Part shown: positions 9,101 to 16,467 of the stretch, piece after piece
How the letters are laid out: every line of letters begins with the position of its first letter
Position numbering within the stretch: the stretch's first letter is position 1
Origin: Oscillospiraceae bacterium
GTDB taxonomy: Bacteria; Bacillota; Clostridia; Oscillospirales; Oscillospiraceae
Reading direction: 5' to 3'
DNA length: 64,000 nucleotides
NCBI GenBank assembly: GCA_017620525.1
Contig: JAGAUY010000023.1
Location: 45,397-109,396, forward strand
The notes under the pieces: model-generated
Seen by the model: only the letters and a program-made list of their open reading frames with translations
The model's database searches: none
What the model was told of the DNA's origin: nothing
Made by a program: the position numbers and the translations under genes

Positions 9101-10475
9101 TTGCGTGGAGCTGTTTGGCAAATCCCATGTGTTCCGGGCCGGCACTGTCGGTACCGTTGCGGAAAAGACTGCCTTCGGCTATGTGAAGAAGTACCTTTCC
9201 GAGCGTGGAAAAACCGCCTCCCGGGCGGAGGAAGCAAGACTTGCCGCCGGCTGTGTCGGTGTCCGCCGCACCACAGGCCAGCATCCCGGCGGTCTGGTTG
9301 TCATTCCGCAGGAAAATGAGATCTGGGACTTCTGTCCGGTGCAGCATCCCGCCGACGATCCCAATGCAGACCAGATCACCACCCATTTTGAATACCACTC
9401 CATGGAGGAGAACCTTTTGAAGCTGGATATGTTGGGCCATGATGATCCCACCATGATCCGCATGATGGAGGACATGACCGGTGTGGATGCAAAGACCATC
9501 CCATTGGATGACAAGAATACCATGTCCATTTTCACGTCCTCCAAAGTGTTGGGCTATGAAAACGACAAGATCCTTGGTCCTACCGGTGCTGTGGCGGTGC
9601 CGGAGTTCAATACCCGCTTTACCCGCGGTGTTCTGCTGGATACCATGCCCACAAAGTTCGATTTCCTGGTTCGTATCTCCGGCTATACCCACGGTACGGA
9701 CGTTTGGCTGGGTAATGCCCGGGATCTGATTACCTCCAAAACCGCAACGGTGGACGGCACCATCGGATGTCGAGACGATATTATGATCTACCTGATCTCC
9801 TGCGGAATGCCGGAGAAACGGGCTTTCAAGATTATGGAGTCTGTCCGAAAGGGCAGGGGACTGCCCGACGGCGCGGAGGAGGAAATGGTGGCTGCCGGCG
9901 TGCCGGACTGGTACATCGGTTCGTGCAAGAAGATCAAGTATCTCTTCCCGAAAGCCCATGCCGTGGCCTATGTTATGATGGCTTTCCGTATTGCCTGGTT
10001 CAAGGTCTATCATCCCCTTGCGTTCTACGCGGCTTATTTCTACCGCCGCAGCCAGAAGGGCGGCTTTGACGCGGTGCTGATGACCCAGGGCCTGGAATCT
10101 GTCCTTGCAAATATTGATGCCATCGACAGCAATGAGAATGCCACCGATAAGGATCAGGATCTGCTGACCACGCTGGAAGTTGTCTATGAGTTCTACATCC
10201 GCGGTCTGGAGTTCCTGCCTATTGACATCTATGAATCCCATGCCACCAAATTTCTCATCAAGGATGGAAAGCTGCTGCCTCCTTTTGTGTCTATCTCCGG
10301 CCTCGGCGAAAACGCTGCCTGGGACCTGATGAAAGGCAGAGAAGGCAAAACATTCCTTTCCATCGAGGAAGTGGCTGCAGCCTGCCCAAAGGTTTCCAAG
10401 ACCCATATTCAGATGCTGAAAGATGCCGGCGCTTTCGGCAGTCTGCCTGATACCAGTCAGGTTAGTTTTTTCTGA
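6177..10475 (+). CDS. polC: DNA polymerase III alpha subunit, PolC type
   Basis: Gram-positive replicative polymerase with built-in proofreading, 1432 residues from this start. In order: an N-terminal domain; an OB-fold (about residues 215-305); the first half of the PHP domain (KRVELHLHTTMSNMDALTD near 316); an inserted DEDDh exonuclease starting FVAFDLETTG near 412; the rest of PHP; a zinc-finger segment with CPNPEC and CPKCG near 901-935; and the polymerase core with the catalytic aspartates in PDIDLNFSGEYQ near 960. The frame is open back to 6081 through the palindromic element, but that extension is repeat-encoded. ATG 6177 (MAEQVLFNN) is the first plausible start, although no clear Shine-Dalgarno sequence precedes it; ATG 6204 is an alternative. 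Confidence 0.95.
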   Translation: MAEQVLFNNMFPDYEPPEALASALSQAAVVAADIDPAARKVSVAIHSETYIPKRLLDQAAKEICILYGLVDFSLTAVHPASQLHQIEPEELRDLFVAQNSMARGTLAGAKWVWNDEELTIRLLANGKKSLEENVPAVQNALRERFAVPVTIRIEAGQALEGQALFDAMESMRANMIETMPAAAFQPKKEEKAAAPSEAFYGKPFRGTATPMKDVGLDLGTIIVEGKVFNVEHKELKKRNAWVIKFDMTDNTNSVRISRFMEANEAKPILENVKVGSILQVQGRPVEDRFENEMVLKPFAMMPGSMPKRKDTAPNGKRVELHLHTTMSNMDALTDTAAAVKQAAAWGHRAIAITDHGVAQSFPDAMKAASKAKVAGTDENIKILYGCEGYYVNDVDDRIVVHGNRDMTFDQEFVAFDLETTGLSSRTDRIIEIGAVILKNGREVDRFQTFVDPERKLEKKIVDLTGITDEMLAGAPKIEKVLPEFLKFIGDRVLVAHNSDFDTGFIRAECSRQGLPYTYTAADTLILSQNLLPQLSKFKLDIVSNALSLPDFNHHRAADDAMTCGLIMAKLMQKLEEEHDIHNLQAVNPAMTQLRSKGRIADRHARHIILFAKNQVGLRNLYHLISDANLKYFKRVPRIPKSELLALREGLIIGSACEAGELFQAILDRKSDDELKRLASFYDFLEIQPLANNMFMLAKGMAKDVEELREYNRTIVRLGEELGKPVVATGDVHFLNPEDEVFRHILLATKGFDDADKENPLYFRTTDDMLREFSYLGEEKAYEVVVTNPNMIADMVETLRPVPHNLFAPKIENSVEDLKSLVYGKFHRLYGDNPPELFVKRVETELHDIISCHYDVIYMSAQKLVQNSLEHGYLVGSRGSVGSSIVAYMSGITEVNSFPPHYRCPNPECKHTVLDVPREFNCGADLPDAVCPKCGAQMEKDGFNIPFETFLGFGGDKVPDIDLNFSGEYQARAHAYCVELFGKSHVFRAGTVGTVAEKTAFGYVKKYLSERGKTASRAEEARLAAGCVGVRRTTGQHPGGLVVIPQENEIWDFCPVQHPADDPNADQITTHFEYHSMEENLLKLDMLGHDDPTMIRMMEDMTGVDAKTIPLDDKNTMSIFTSSKVLGYENDKILGPTGAVAVPEFNTRFTRGVLLDTMPTKFDFLVRISGYTHGTDVWLGNARDLITSKTATVDGTIGCRDDIMIYLISCGMPEKRAFKIMESVRKGRGLPDGAEEEMVAAGVPDWYIGSCKKIKYLFPKAHAVAYVMMAFRIAWFKVYHPLAFYAAYFYRRSQKGGFDAVLMTQGLESVLANIDAIDSNENATDKDQDLLTTLEVVYEFYIRGLEFLPIDIYESHATKFLIKDGKLLPPFVSISGLGENAAWDLMKGREGKTFLSIEEVAAACPKVSKTHIQMLKDAGAFGSLPDTSQVSFF

Positions 10476-10516
10476 TGGTTTATTGGAATTACTGCAAGTT
10501 ATTTGAATATTCTATG

Positions 10517-10549
10517 AAAAAACCGCTTCCTGCCCAGAGGCGGTTTTTT
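10517..10549 (+). terminator. terminator after polC
   Basis: AAAAAACCGC pairs with GCGGTTTTTT around a 13-base loop, 40 bases after the polC stop. The T-run makes this a convincing intrinsic terminator, closing the pyrH-polC cluster. Confidence 0.85.
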
Positions 10550-10626
10550 GAACGGTTATTTTTCACGAAAAAATGTATATATTTCAACATGAACTCGTAA
10601 CGTTCTACAAAATGTCCGCAATGCAC

Positions 10627-10655
10627 TTGCGTTTGTCTTTCTGCGGAGATATAAT
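10627..10655 (+). promoter_or_regulatory. sigma-A promoter for the amino-acid symporter
   Basis: TTGCGT, 17-base spacer, TATAAT. The -10 box ends 34 bases before the preferred start at 10690, so the longer in-frame start at 10573 would lie upstream of the transcript. Confidence 0.7.
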
Positions 10656-10689
10656 GTGTTCCATATCTGGGAAAGAGAGGAACCAATGT

Positions 10690-12120
10690 ATGACTTTGAG
10701 TGAATTTGTGAAAAGGATGAATGACATTGCCTGGGGACCCTGGATGCTGATCCTCCTGGTGGGCACCGGCATTTACCTGAGCGCCCGTGTGGGATTCATT
10801 CAGTTCCGGAAATTCGGTTATGTGATGAAGAACACCCTCGGCAAGATGTTTACCAAGCAGACAGCCGGTGAGGGTGAAGTAACGCCGCTGCAGGCAGTCT
10901 CCACCGCGCTTGCCGCAACTGTCGGCACCGGCAATATCGCCGGTGTCACCGGCGCCATTGTGGTGGGCGGTCCCGGTGCAGTTTTCTGGATGTGGATTTC
11001 CGCTCTGTTTGGCATGGTTACCAAGTATGCGGAGGTAGTTCTGTCCATTCGCTATCGTGAGCGTAATGCCAAGGGCGAGTGGGTCGGCGGTCCGATGTAC
11101 TACATCAAAAACGGCATGGGTAAGAATTGGAACTGGCTGGCGGTTTTGTTCTGTGTGCTGGGTGCCCTGGCGGCATTCGGTATCGGCAACATGACGCAGG
11201 TTAATACCATCGCCAAGTCCATCAACACGGCCATCGATGCTTTCGGCGGCAATACTGCGGCTTTTGCAGTTTCGCTGTTTGGCCAGAGTGTGCCGGTATC
11301 GAGCCTGATTATCGGCGCTGTGATTTCCGTAATCGTTGGTCTGGTTCTTTTCGGCGGTGTGAAGCGGATCGGTTCTGTTGCGGAGAAGCTGGTTCCTTTC
11401 ATGGCGGTGATCTATATCATCTGCAGCCTCAGCGTAATCGTGATGAATGCCGGTTCTTTGGGAACGGTTTTCGCGATGATCTTCAAGGGCGCTTTCAGCG
11501 CGGAGGCCGCGCTGGGCGGTGCTTTCGGCATTACCATCATGACGACCATCCAGAAGGGTGTCGGCCGTGGTGTCTTTTCCAATGAAGCAGGCCTCGGCTC
11601 CGCGCCCATTGCCCATGCGGCATCTTCTGAGTCTGACCCCGTGAAGCAGGGTGTCTACGGCATCTTTGAAGTCTTTATGGACACCATCATTATTTGTACC
11701 ATGACAGCGCTGACGCTGCTTTGCGGCATTGAAGATGGTGTGGCAGTTACCTGGGGTGCAAGCGCCGGTGCGGAACTGATCAGCGCATCCTTCGGTACGA
11801 TTTTTGGCGAACGGATCGGCGCTCTGATCGTGGCTGTGTGCCTGTCTCTGTTTGCGCTGACCACAATCCTCAGCTGGTCTCTCTACGGCACCCGCTGCAG
11901 CGAGTTCCTGGTGGGCACCAAGTGGACGCTGGTATTCCAGATCGCTTTTGTCATCGTACTGATCTTTGGCGCGGCACTGGAACTGGAGCTGGCTTGGAAC
12001 ATCGCCGATACACTGAACGGTTTCATGGCGATCCCCAACCTCATCGCGCTGCTGGGACTGTCCGGTGTCGTGATCAAGCTGACGAAAGATCATTTCTCCA
12101 AAGCAAACCAGAATTCCTGA
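10690..12120 (+). CDS. alanine/glycine:cation symporter (AGCS family)
   Basis: Sodium- or proton-coupled uptake of alanine or glycine across the cytoplasmic membrane. The 476-residue product is highly hydrophobic, with about 11 membrane segments. AGCS hallmarks include VGTGNIAGVTGAIVVGGPGA (about residues 80-99), KYAEVVLSIRYR, GGPMYYI, and the central block GRGVFSNEAGLGSAPIAHAA. An upstream in-frame start exists at 10573, but it precedes the promoter, and AGAGAGG lies 9 bases before ATG 10690. The gene is flanked by its own promoter and a terminator, so it is monocistronic. Substrate (Ala versus Gly or Gln) cannot be read from sequence. Confidence 0.93.
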   Translation: MTLSEFVKRMNDIAWGPWMLILLVGTGIYLSARVGFIQFRKFGYVMKNTLGKMFTKQTAGEGEVTPLQAVSTALAATVGTGNIAGVTGAIVVGGPGAVFWMWISALFGMVTKYAEVVLSIRYRERNAKGEWVGGPMYYIKNGMGKNWNWLAVLFCVLGALAAFGIGNMTQVNTIAKSINTAIDAFGGNTAAFAVSLFGQSVPVSSLIIGAVISVIVGLVLFGGVKRIGSVAEKLVPFMAVIYIICSLSVIVMNAGSLGTVFAMIFKGAFSAEAALGGAFGITIMTTIQKGVGRGVFSNEAGLGSAPIAHAASSESDPVKQGVYGIFEVFMDTIIICTMTALTLLCGIEDGVAVTWGASAGAELISASFGTIFGERIGALIVAVCLSLFALTTILSWSLYGTRCSEFLVGTKWTLVFQIAFVIVLIFGAALELELAWNIADTLNGFMAIPNLIALLGLSGVVIKLTKDHFSKANQNS

Positions 12121-12128
12121 GATCAAAT

Positions 12129-12157
12129 GGGGATGGCGGAAGCCATCCCCGTTTTTT
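12129..12157 (+). terminator. terminator after the symporter gene
   Basis: GGGGATGGC pairs with GCCATCCCC around a 4-base loop, followed by GTTTTTT. It is a canonical intrinsic terminator nine bases after the stop codon. Confidence 0.9.
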
Positions 12158-12163
12158 GTACAA

Positions 12164-12192
12164 TTGCAATTGAAATATACATATGCTATACT
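12164..12192 (+). promoter_or_regulatory. sigma-A promoter for the nucleoside phosphorylase
   Basis: TTGCAA, 17-base spacer, TATACT. It places the transcript start near 12199, upstream of ATG 12228 and downstream of the alternative in-frame start at 12183. Confidence 0.65.
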
Positions 12193-12227
12193 GTTCTTAT
12201 CAATCAATTCAGATAAGGGTGATACAT

Positions 12228-12992
12228 ATGCAGGAAACTGAAAAGCAATATCACATTCATTGCAGCGAGGGCGATGTTGGCCGCTATGTGATCCTCCCCG
12301 GCGACCCGGGACGCTGCGAAGCCATCGCGCAGTATTTCGACGATCCGATCCACATCGGCATGAACCGTGAGTACAATATCTGGACCGGTTACCTGCTGGG
12401 AGAAAAGGTCAGTGTCTGTTCCACCGGCATAGGCGGGCCTTCTGCCGCCATTGCCATGGAAGAATTGACTTCCATTGGCGCGGATACTTATGTGCGTGTG
12501 GGAACTTGTGGAGGTATCCATCTGGATGTGCTTCCGGGTGATGTAGTCGTGGCCACCGGTGCCATCCGTTACGAGCATACCTCCATGGAGTATGCGCCCA
12601 TTGAGTTTCCCGCGGTGCCGGATTTTGATGTCACTTGTGCTCTGAAAGAGGCTGGTGAGGAGCTTGGATACCGGATCCATACCGGTGTGGTCCAGTGCAA
12701 GGATTCTTTCTACGGCCAGCATAGCCCCCGGAAATCTCCTGTGTCCTATGAGCTTCTGCAGAAGTGGGAAAGTTGGAAGCGTCTCGGCGTCAAGGCCAGC
12801 GAGATGGAGTCTGCCGCGCTGTTTGTGGTGGCTGCGGCGCTGGGTGTGCGCTGCGGCAGCTGTTTCCATGCGGTATGGAATCAGGAGCGGGAGGCAGCAG
12901 GCTTGTTTATGCCCATGACGGAGGATACTTCCGGAGCGATCAGAGTGGGCATCGAAGCCGTGAAAAAGCTGATCCAGCAGGATAGAAAGTAA
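12228..12992 (+). CDS. uridine phosphorylase-type nucleoside phosphorylase
   Basis: Phosphorolysis of a nucleoside to free base plus (deoxy)ribose-1-phosphate for salvage. The 254-residue protein fits the NP-I family of uridine/purine phosphorylases: [10 protein letters not shown] at residues 22-31 (phosphate-binding Gly/Arg), [35 protein letters not shown], and the ribose-binding block [15 protein letters not shown]. The insert pattern and total length are closest to uridine phosphorylase, but purine activity cannot be excluded by eye. AAGGG lies 9-10 bases before ATG 12228. The preceding in-frame ATG at 12183 is within the -10 box region and is rejected. Confidence 0.88.
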   Translation: MQETEKQYHIHCSEGDVGRYVILPGDPGRCEAIAQYFDDPIHIGMNREYNIWTGYLLGEKVSVCSTGIGGPSAAIAMEELTSIGADTYVRVGTCGGIHLDVLPGDVVVATGAIRYEHTSMEYAPIEFPAVPDFDVTCALKEAGEELGYRIHTGVVQCKDSFYGQHSPRKSPVSYELLQKWESWKRLGVKASEMESAALFVVAAALGVRCGSCFHAVWNQEREAAGLFMPMTEDTSGAIRVGIEAVKKLIQQDRK

Positions 12993-12998
12993 AGTGAA

Positions 12999-13022
12999 GC
13001 CGCCGTTCAGAAGAACGGCGGC
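12999..13022. terminator. hairpin between convergent genes
   Basis: GCCGCCGTTC pairs perfectly with GAACGGCGGC around a 4-base loop between two convergent genes. The T-run is poor on both strands, so termination may be partial or factor-assisted. Confidence 0.6.
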
Positions 13023-13028
13023 TGATTA

Positions 13029-13217
13029 TTATGTGTTGTCCTTCTGGTATGCACCCAAGACGACAATGCAGATCCCGGCGATGCCGGAGAATAATCCGAT
13101 CGTGTTGACGGACATCAGATCACCGAGAAGCGGGATTTTGACGATGCCATTGATGTCGGCAAGGATCAGCAGAATCCCGAACAGGATGAGTCCCAGGCCC
13201 ATAAGCTGCTTTTTCAT
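13029..13217 (-). CDS. small two-helix membrane protein
   Basis: 62-residue hydrophobic protein of unrecognised family. Two membrane helices are visible: LGLILFGILLILADI (about residues 8-22) and TIGLFSGIAGICIVVLGAY (about 39-57), joined by a short loop. The start MKKQLM has a typical small-membrane-protein N-terminus. It begins five bases after the stop of the 13223-13540 gene, so it is the last gene of a three-gene minus-strand operon beginning with the thioesterase. No function is proposed. Confidence 0.7.
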   Translation of the reverse strand: MKKQLMGLGLILFGILLILADINGIVKIPLLGDLMSVNTIGLFSGIAGICIVVLGAYQKDNT

Positions 13218-13222
13218 GGTGA

Positions 13223-13540
13223 TTACTCCATATATCCCACGAAACCGAGGCTCAGGTAATCCAGATACACATGCTTGTCGGGAGTTTTGCCCATGGTGAC
13301 CCGGTGGCAGTGGACTTCCCAGACGGGATTGCCGTTCAGAATGTTTTTTTTGATCTCAAAGACATGGTTCCAGCTGCGGCCTTCCATATACTGCTCTTCC
13401 CGGACAAAGCGGATCAGTTCCAGCCGCCGGAAATTAAAGGTGGGAAAAGCGTTTTTGATGCAGGCTTCGAAGAGCGTTTCTGCATCCCGGACAGAGCCCA
13501 GATCAAAGGTGCTCCGGATCATAGCGCTGTAGTTTTCCAT
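13223..13540 (-). CDS. conserved hypothetical protein, 105 residues
   Basis: Unrecognised soluble protein. The start MENYSAMIRSTFDLG is chosen because GAAAGGAGG lies at ideal spacing upstream; the frame is open 18 codons further, but that part overlaps the thioesterase gene end. The sequence has no membrane segment and is mixed alpha/beta, with several aromatic and charged residues (EEQYMEGRSWNHVFEIKK; VHCHRV). It lies between a FlK-like thioesterase and a small membrane protein in one operon. A small ligand-binding or cystatin-like fold is conceivable, but nothing in the sequence proves it. Confidence 0.75.
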   Translation of the reverse strand: MENYSAMIRSTFDLGSVRDAETLFEACIKNAFPTFNFRRLELIRFVREEQYMEGRSWNHVFEIKKNILNGNPVWEVHCHRVTMGKTPDKHVYLDYLSLGFVGYME

Positions 13541-13568
13541 AGCTGCTCCTCCTTTCGGATATTCGGAA

Positions 13569-13958
13569 TCAGAGTTTCGCGTAGGTTTTGTCAAGGAATT
13601 TCTGGCTGTTGACGATCACGCGCTTGTGAGTTCCCTTTCCAATCTCGCCGGCTTCATCAAAAGCGCGGACTTCAAAGGTAATGACCTTACCCTCAACAGC
13701 GGTGACTTCGGCCTCTGCCCGGACTTCCAGTCCCACAGGTGTTGCGGAAATATGCTGAATGTTCAACTCCGTACCAACGGTGGTTTCGGTATCCTTCAGA
13801 CATTCTGCGATGGCTTCACAGGCGGCGCCCTCCATCATGGCAGCCATGCAAGGGGTGGCATAGACCATCAGGTCGCCGGAGCCGACTTCCTTTGCCGTAT
13901 CCTCCCGCTCCACGAGCGTTCCGACTTCGGCCTTCATTCCAACAGTTATTTCCATCAT
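13569..13958 (-). CDS. hotdog-fold thioesterase, fluoroacetyl-CoA thioesterase (FlK)-like
   Basis: Hotdog-fold acyl-CoA thioesterase of about 129 residues. The FlK catalytic triad (Thr42, Glu50, His76 in Streptomyces FlK) has clear counterparts at constant offset: Thr35 in YATPCM, Glu43 in MMEGAA and His69 in LNIQH. The C-terminal strand FDEAGEIGKGTHKRVIV is also typical. ATG 13958 is preferred over GTG 13964 because AAAGGA then has normal spacing. It leads a three-gene operon with a consensus promoter. The natural substrate in gut Clostridia is unknown, and fluoroacetate itself is unlikely to be the main one. Confidence 0.85.
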   Translation of the reverse strand: MMEITVGMKAEVGTLVEREDTAKEVGSGDLMVYATPCMAAMMEGAACEAIAECLKDTETTVGTELNIQHISATPVGLEVRAEAEVTAVEGKVITFEVRAFDEAGEIGKGTHKRVIVNSQKFLDKTYAKL

Positions 13959-13978
13959 AATCACGTCCTTTCATGTTC

Positions 13979-14007
13979 AATATATCTTAAAATCACGGGA
14001 GTGTCAA
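13979..14007 (-). promoter_or_regulatory. consensus promoter of the thioesterase operon
   Basis: On the minus strand TTGACA, 17-base spacer, TATATT: an almost perfect sigma-A promoter 20 bases upstream of the thioesterase start, divergent from the pncB promoter. Confidence 0.8.
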
Positions 14008-14076
14008 TGTGAAATTGCAGTTTGCCGGCCTTGCTGCCATGCATTGATGCATCGTCATATTCACTGTAAAAAAGTG

Positions 14077-14105
14077 TTGCAAATCGATATAAACAGATTT
14101 ATAAT
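14077..14105 (+). promoter_or_regulatory. promoter of nicotinate phosphoribosyltransferase
   Basis: TTGCAA, 17-base spacer, TATAAT, about 32 bases upstream of ATG 14138. Confidence 0.8.
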
Positions 14106-14137
14106 ATAGTCACTAAAAAGGAATGGAGTTGTTTACT

Positions 14138-15592
14138 ATGGTAATTAACGACAAGCTGAATCTGACCATGCTCTGCGACTTCTATGAACTGACCATGAGC
14201 CAGGGCTATTTCGCCAACGGATACAAAGACCGTATCACCTATTTCGACGTTTTCTTCCGTCAGTGCCCCGATGGCGGCGGTTTTGCGATCGCTGCAGGTC
14301 TGGAGCAGATCATTCACTATATTCAGGAACTGCACTTTGATCCTGAGGATATCGAGTATCTGCGCAGCCGCAAGATCTTCAGTGAGGAATTCCTGGCCTA
14401 TCTGGCCGATTTCCGCTTCACCGGCGACATCTGGGCTGTCCCTGAAGGAACGCCCATTTTCCCCAGGGAGCCCATCATCACGGTCCGCGCTCCTGCCATT
14501 CAGGCCCAGCTGATCGAGACTTATCTGCTGCTGTGCATCAACCATCAGAGTCTGATCGCCACCAAGGCCAACCGTGTGGTCCGTGCGGCACAGGGCCGTA
14601 CCGTCCTGGAATTCGGATCCCGCCGTGCACAGGGCGCTGACGCTGCCATTCTGGGCGCCCGCGCTGCCTATATCGGCGGCTGCAACGGCACGGCCTGCAC
14701 CATTTCCGACCAGCTCTTCGGCGTCTATGCCGGCGGCACCATGGCCCATGCCTGGGTCCAGATGTTCGATACCGAATATGAAGCTTTCAAGGCGTATGTC
14801 GAGATGTACCCCAACAATGCCACTTTGCTGGTTGATACCTACAATACCCTGAAATCCGGTGTTCCCAATGCCATCCGGGTGTTCAATGAGGTCCTGAAAC
14901 CCAAGGGTATCACCAAGTGCGGCATTCGTCTGGATTCCGGTGATATGACCTACCTGACCCGCAAGGCCCGCCAGATGCTGGACGAAGCCGGCTGGACTGA
15001 GTGCCAGATCAGCGTTTCCAATTCTCTGGATGAATACATCATTCAGGATATCCTCCGTCAGGGTGCCCAGATCGATATGTTCGGTGTGGGTGAGCGTCTG
15101 ATCACCGCTAAGAGTGAGCCTGTTTTCGGCGGCGTTTACAAGCTGGTGGCCGTGGAGGACAAGAATGGTGCGGTGCTTCCCAAAATCAAGATCTCCGAAA
15201 ACGTTGGCAAGATTACCAATCCGCACTATAAGAAGCTCTATCGCTTCTTCGGCAAGGACACCGGAAAGGCCATCGCGGACTATCTGTGCGTCCATGACGA
15301 AGTGGTGGACGATACCAAGAATCTGGAGATCTTCGATCCCGATGCCACCTGGAAGCGCAAGAATGTCTATAATTTTACGGCCAAGGAGCTGCAGGTCCCC
15401 ATCTTCCAGAATGGTAAGCTGGTCTATACCTGTCCGACGCTGAAAGAGATCCGAGACTACTGCCTGAAGCAGGTGGACACCCTGTGGGATGAAATCAAAC
15501 GTTTTGACAATCCCCAGACCTACTTTGTGGATCTGTCCCAGAAGCTGTGGGACATCAAGTATGACCTGCTGAAAACCAACAGCTGCAGATGA
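14138..15592 (+). CDS. pncB: nicotinate phosphoribosyltransferase
   Basis: Preiss-Handler salvage enzyme converting nicotinate and PRPP to nicotinate mononucleotide. The 484-residue product shows the family's N-terminal LTMLCDFYELTMSQGYF, the block VLEFGSRRAQGADAAI (around residues 154-169), and the phosphate/PRPP region IRLDSGDMTYLTRKARQML. An in-frame ATG lies 15 bases upstream (14123), but GGAG at 14125-14128 fits ATG 14138 better. The gene ends in an ATGA overlap with a small membrane protein gene, so the two are translationally coupled, which suggests linked function in niacin uptake or salvage. Confidence 0.93.
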   Translation: MVINDKLNLTMLCDFYELTMSQGYFANGYKDRITYFDVFFRQCPDGGGFAIAAGLEQIIHYIQELHFDPEDIEYLRSRKIFSEEFLAYLADFRFTGDIWAVPEGTPIFPREPIITVRAPAIQAQLIETYLLLCINHQSLIATKANRVVRAAQGRTVLEFGSRRAQGADAAILGARAAYIGGCNGTACTISDQLFGVYAGGTMAHAWVQMFDTEYEAFKAYVEMYPNNATLLVDTYNTLKSGVPNAIRVFNEVLKPKGITKCGIRLDSGDMTYLTRKARQMLDEAGWTECQISVSNSLDEYIIQDILRQGAQIDMFGVGERLITAKSEPVFGGVYKLVAVEDKNGAVLPKIKISENVGKITNPHYKKLYRFFGKDTGKAIADYLCVHDEVVDDTKNLEIFDPDATWKRKNVYNFTAKELQVPIFQNGKLVYTCPTLKEIRDYCLKQVDTLWDEIKRFDNPQTYFVDLSQKLWDIKYDLLKTNSCR

Positions 15593-16083
15593 GGAACAAT
15601 CAGGCACGGGTGATCGCTCTTGGCGGAATGATGGCAGCGGTTGCCGTTGTGATCATGTGCCTGGGCGGTATGATCCCCCTTGCTACGTTCATTTGTCCGA
15701 TTCTGTGCATCATGCTGGAGCAGTTTGTGCTGCAGATGTGCGGCAGCCGGATTGGCTGGGCCTGGTATGGCGCGGTGGCGATACTGAGTGTGCTGACGGG
15801 ACCCGATAAAGAGGCGGCGGCGGTGTTTGCGGTGCTGGGATATTATCCGATGCTCAAACCCTGTCTTGACCGGATGAAGCTGGGATTGCTTGTGAAAGTG
15901 CTTCTGTTCAATGCGGTGATTGTGCTGATGTATTGGGTATTGATCCGTCTGCTTGGGATGGATCAGATCGTGTCGGACTATGAGCAGCTCGGTGAGGCCA
16001 TGACCGCAGTCATGCTGATTCTAGGAAATATGACCTTTTTCATGCTGGATAAGGTCTTGGGCAAACGACTGTGCAGAAGATAA
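15589..16083 (+). CDS. small polytopic membrane protein coupled to pncB
   Basis: 164-residue hydrophobic protein with about five membrane helices. The N-terminal segment ALGGMMAAVAVVIMCLGGMI followed by a short polar turn resembles the first helix of ECF-transporter substrate-binding (S) subunits. The central LTGPDKEAAAVFAVLGYYP and the helix around LLVKVLLFNAVIVLMYWVLI are also clear. The start overlaps the pncB stop by four bases (ATGA). Because S subunits are usually encoded beside genes for metabolism of their vitamin, a niacin or precursor uptake role is a reasonable hypothesis. I do not recognise the exact family, and no ECF ATPase is in the window. Confidence 0.8.
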   Translation: MRNNQARVIALGGMMAAVAVVIMCLGGMIPLATFICPILCIMLEQFVLQMCGSRIGWAWYGAVAILSVLTGPDKEAAAVFAVLGYYPMLKPCLDRMKLGLLVKVLLFNAVIVLMYWVLIRLLGMDQIVSDYEQLGEAMTAVMLILGNMTFFMLDKVLGKRLCRR

Positions 16084-16090
16084 TAATGCA

Positions 16091-16117
16091 ACGGGCCGGG
16101 TAATCCCGGCCCGTTTT
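16091..16117 (+). terminator. terminator after the pncB operon
   Basis: ACGGGCCGGG pairs with CCCGGCCCGT around TAAT, followed by a short T-run. The GIY-YIG gene begins 13 bases later, so it may depend on read-through. Confidence 0.85.
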
Positions 16118-16129
16118 GTCGGAGGAAAC

Positions 16130-16381
16130 ATGGAGAAGAAATGGTATTTGTATATGCTCGAGTGTAAGGACGGCACATTGTACACCGGAATTACGGACGA
16201 TGTCCTGCGCCGTTTCAAAGCTCACAGTGAGGGAAAGGGCGCCAAATACACCCGCGGCAGGGGGCCGCTGAAGCTGGTCTACAGTGAAGAATGCGGCACC
16301 CACTCCGATGCGCTGAAGCGCGAGCGGCAGGTCAAGTCGCTTACCAGGCCGGAAAAGCTGGAGCTCATCGGGAAAAGTTAA
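16130..16381 (+). CDS. GIY-YIG nuclease superfamily protein (YhbQ/UPF0213-like)
   Basis: 83-residue stand-alone GIY-YIG domain. The diagnostic elements are WYLYMLECKDGTLYTGIT at residues 5-22 (the GIY and YIG counterparts), the conserved Arg in DDVLRRFKAH, and the C-terminal ALKRERQVKSLTRPEK (catalytic Glu in KRERQ). Members are implicated in DNA processing or repair, but the role of these small stand-alone proteins is not well settled. The start has GGAGG upstream. It sits alone between terminators and other promoters. Confidence 0.92.
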   Translation: MEKKWYLYMLECKDGTLYTGITDDVLRRFKAHSEGKGAKYTRGRGPLKLVYSEECGTHSDALKRERQVKSLTRPEKLELIGKS

Positions 16382-16403
16382 GAAATACTTAAACCGGGAA
16401 TGG

Positions 16404-16432
16404 TTGCATTCGACAGTACCGGTTTCTATAAT
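16404..16432 (+). promoter_or_regulatory. promoter of the YwaF-like gene
   Basis: TTGCAT, 17-base spacer, TATAAT, about 36 bases before ATG 16468. Arms AAACCGG (16391-16397) and CCGGTTT (16419-16425) form an inverted repeat bracketing the -35 box, a possible operator. Confidence 0.65.
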
Positions 16433-16467
16433 ATTGCCAGAAACTGACGCAGAAAGAAGCTGTAGTG

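Noticed and set aside
10573-10689. Longer start for the amino-acid symporter
   Set aside because: The -35 and -10 boxes of a good promoter lie inside this stretch, so it would not be transcribed.
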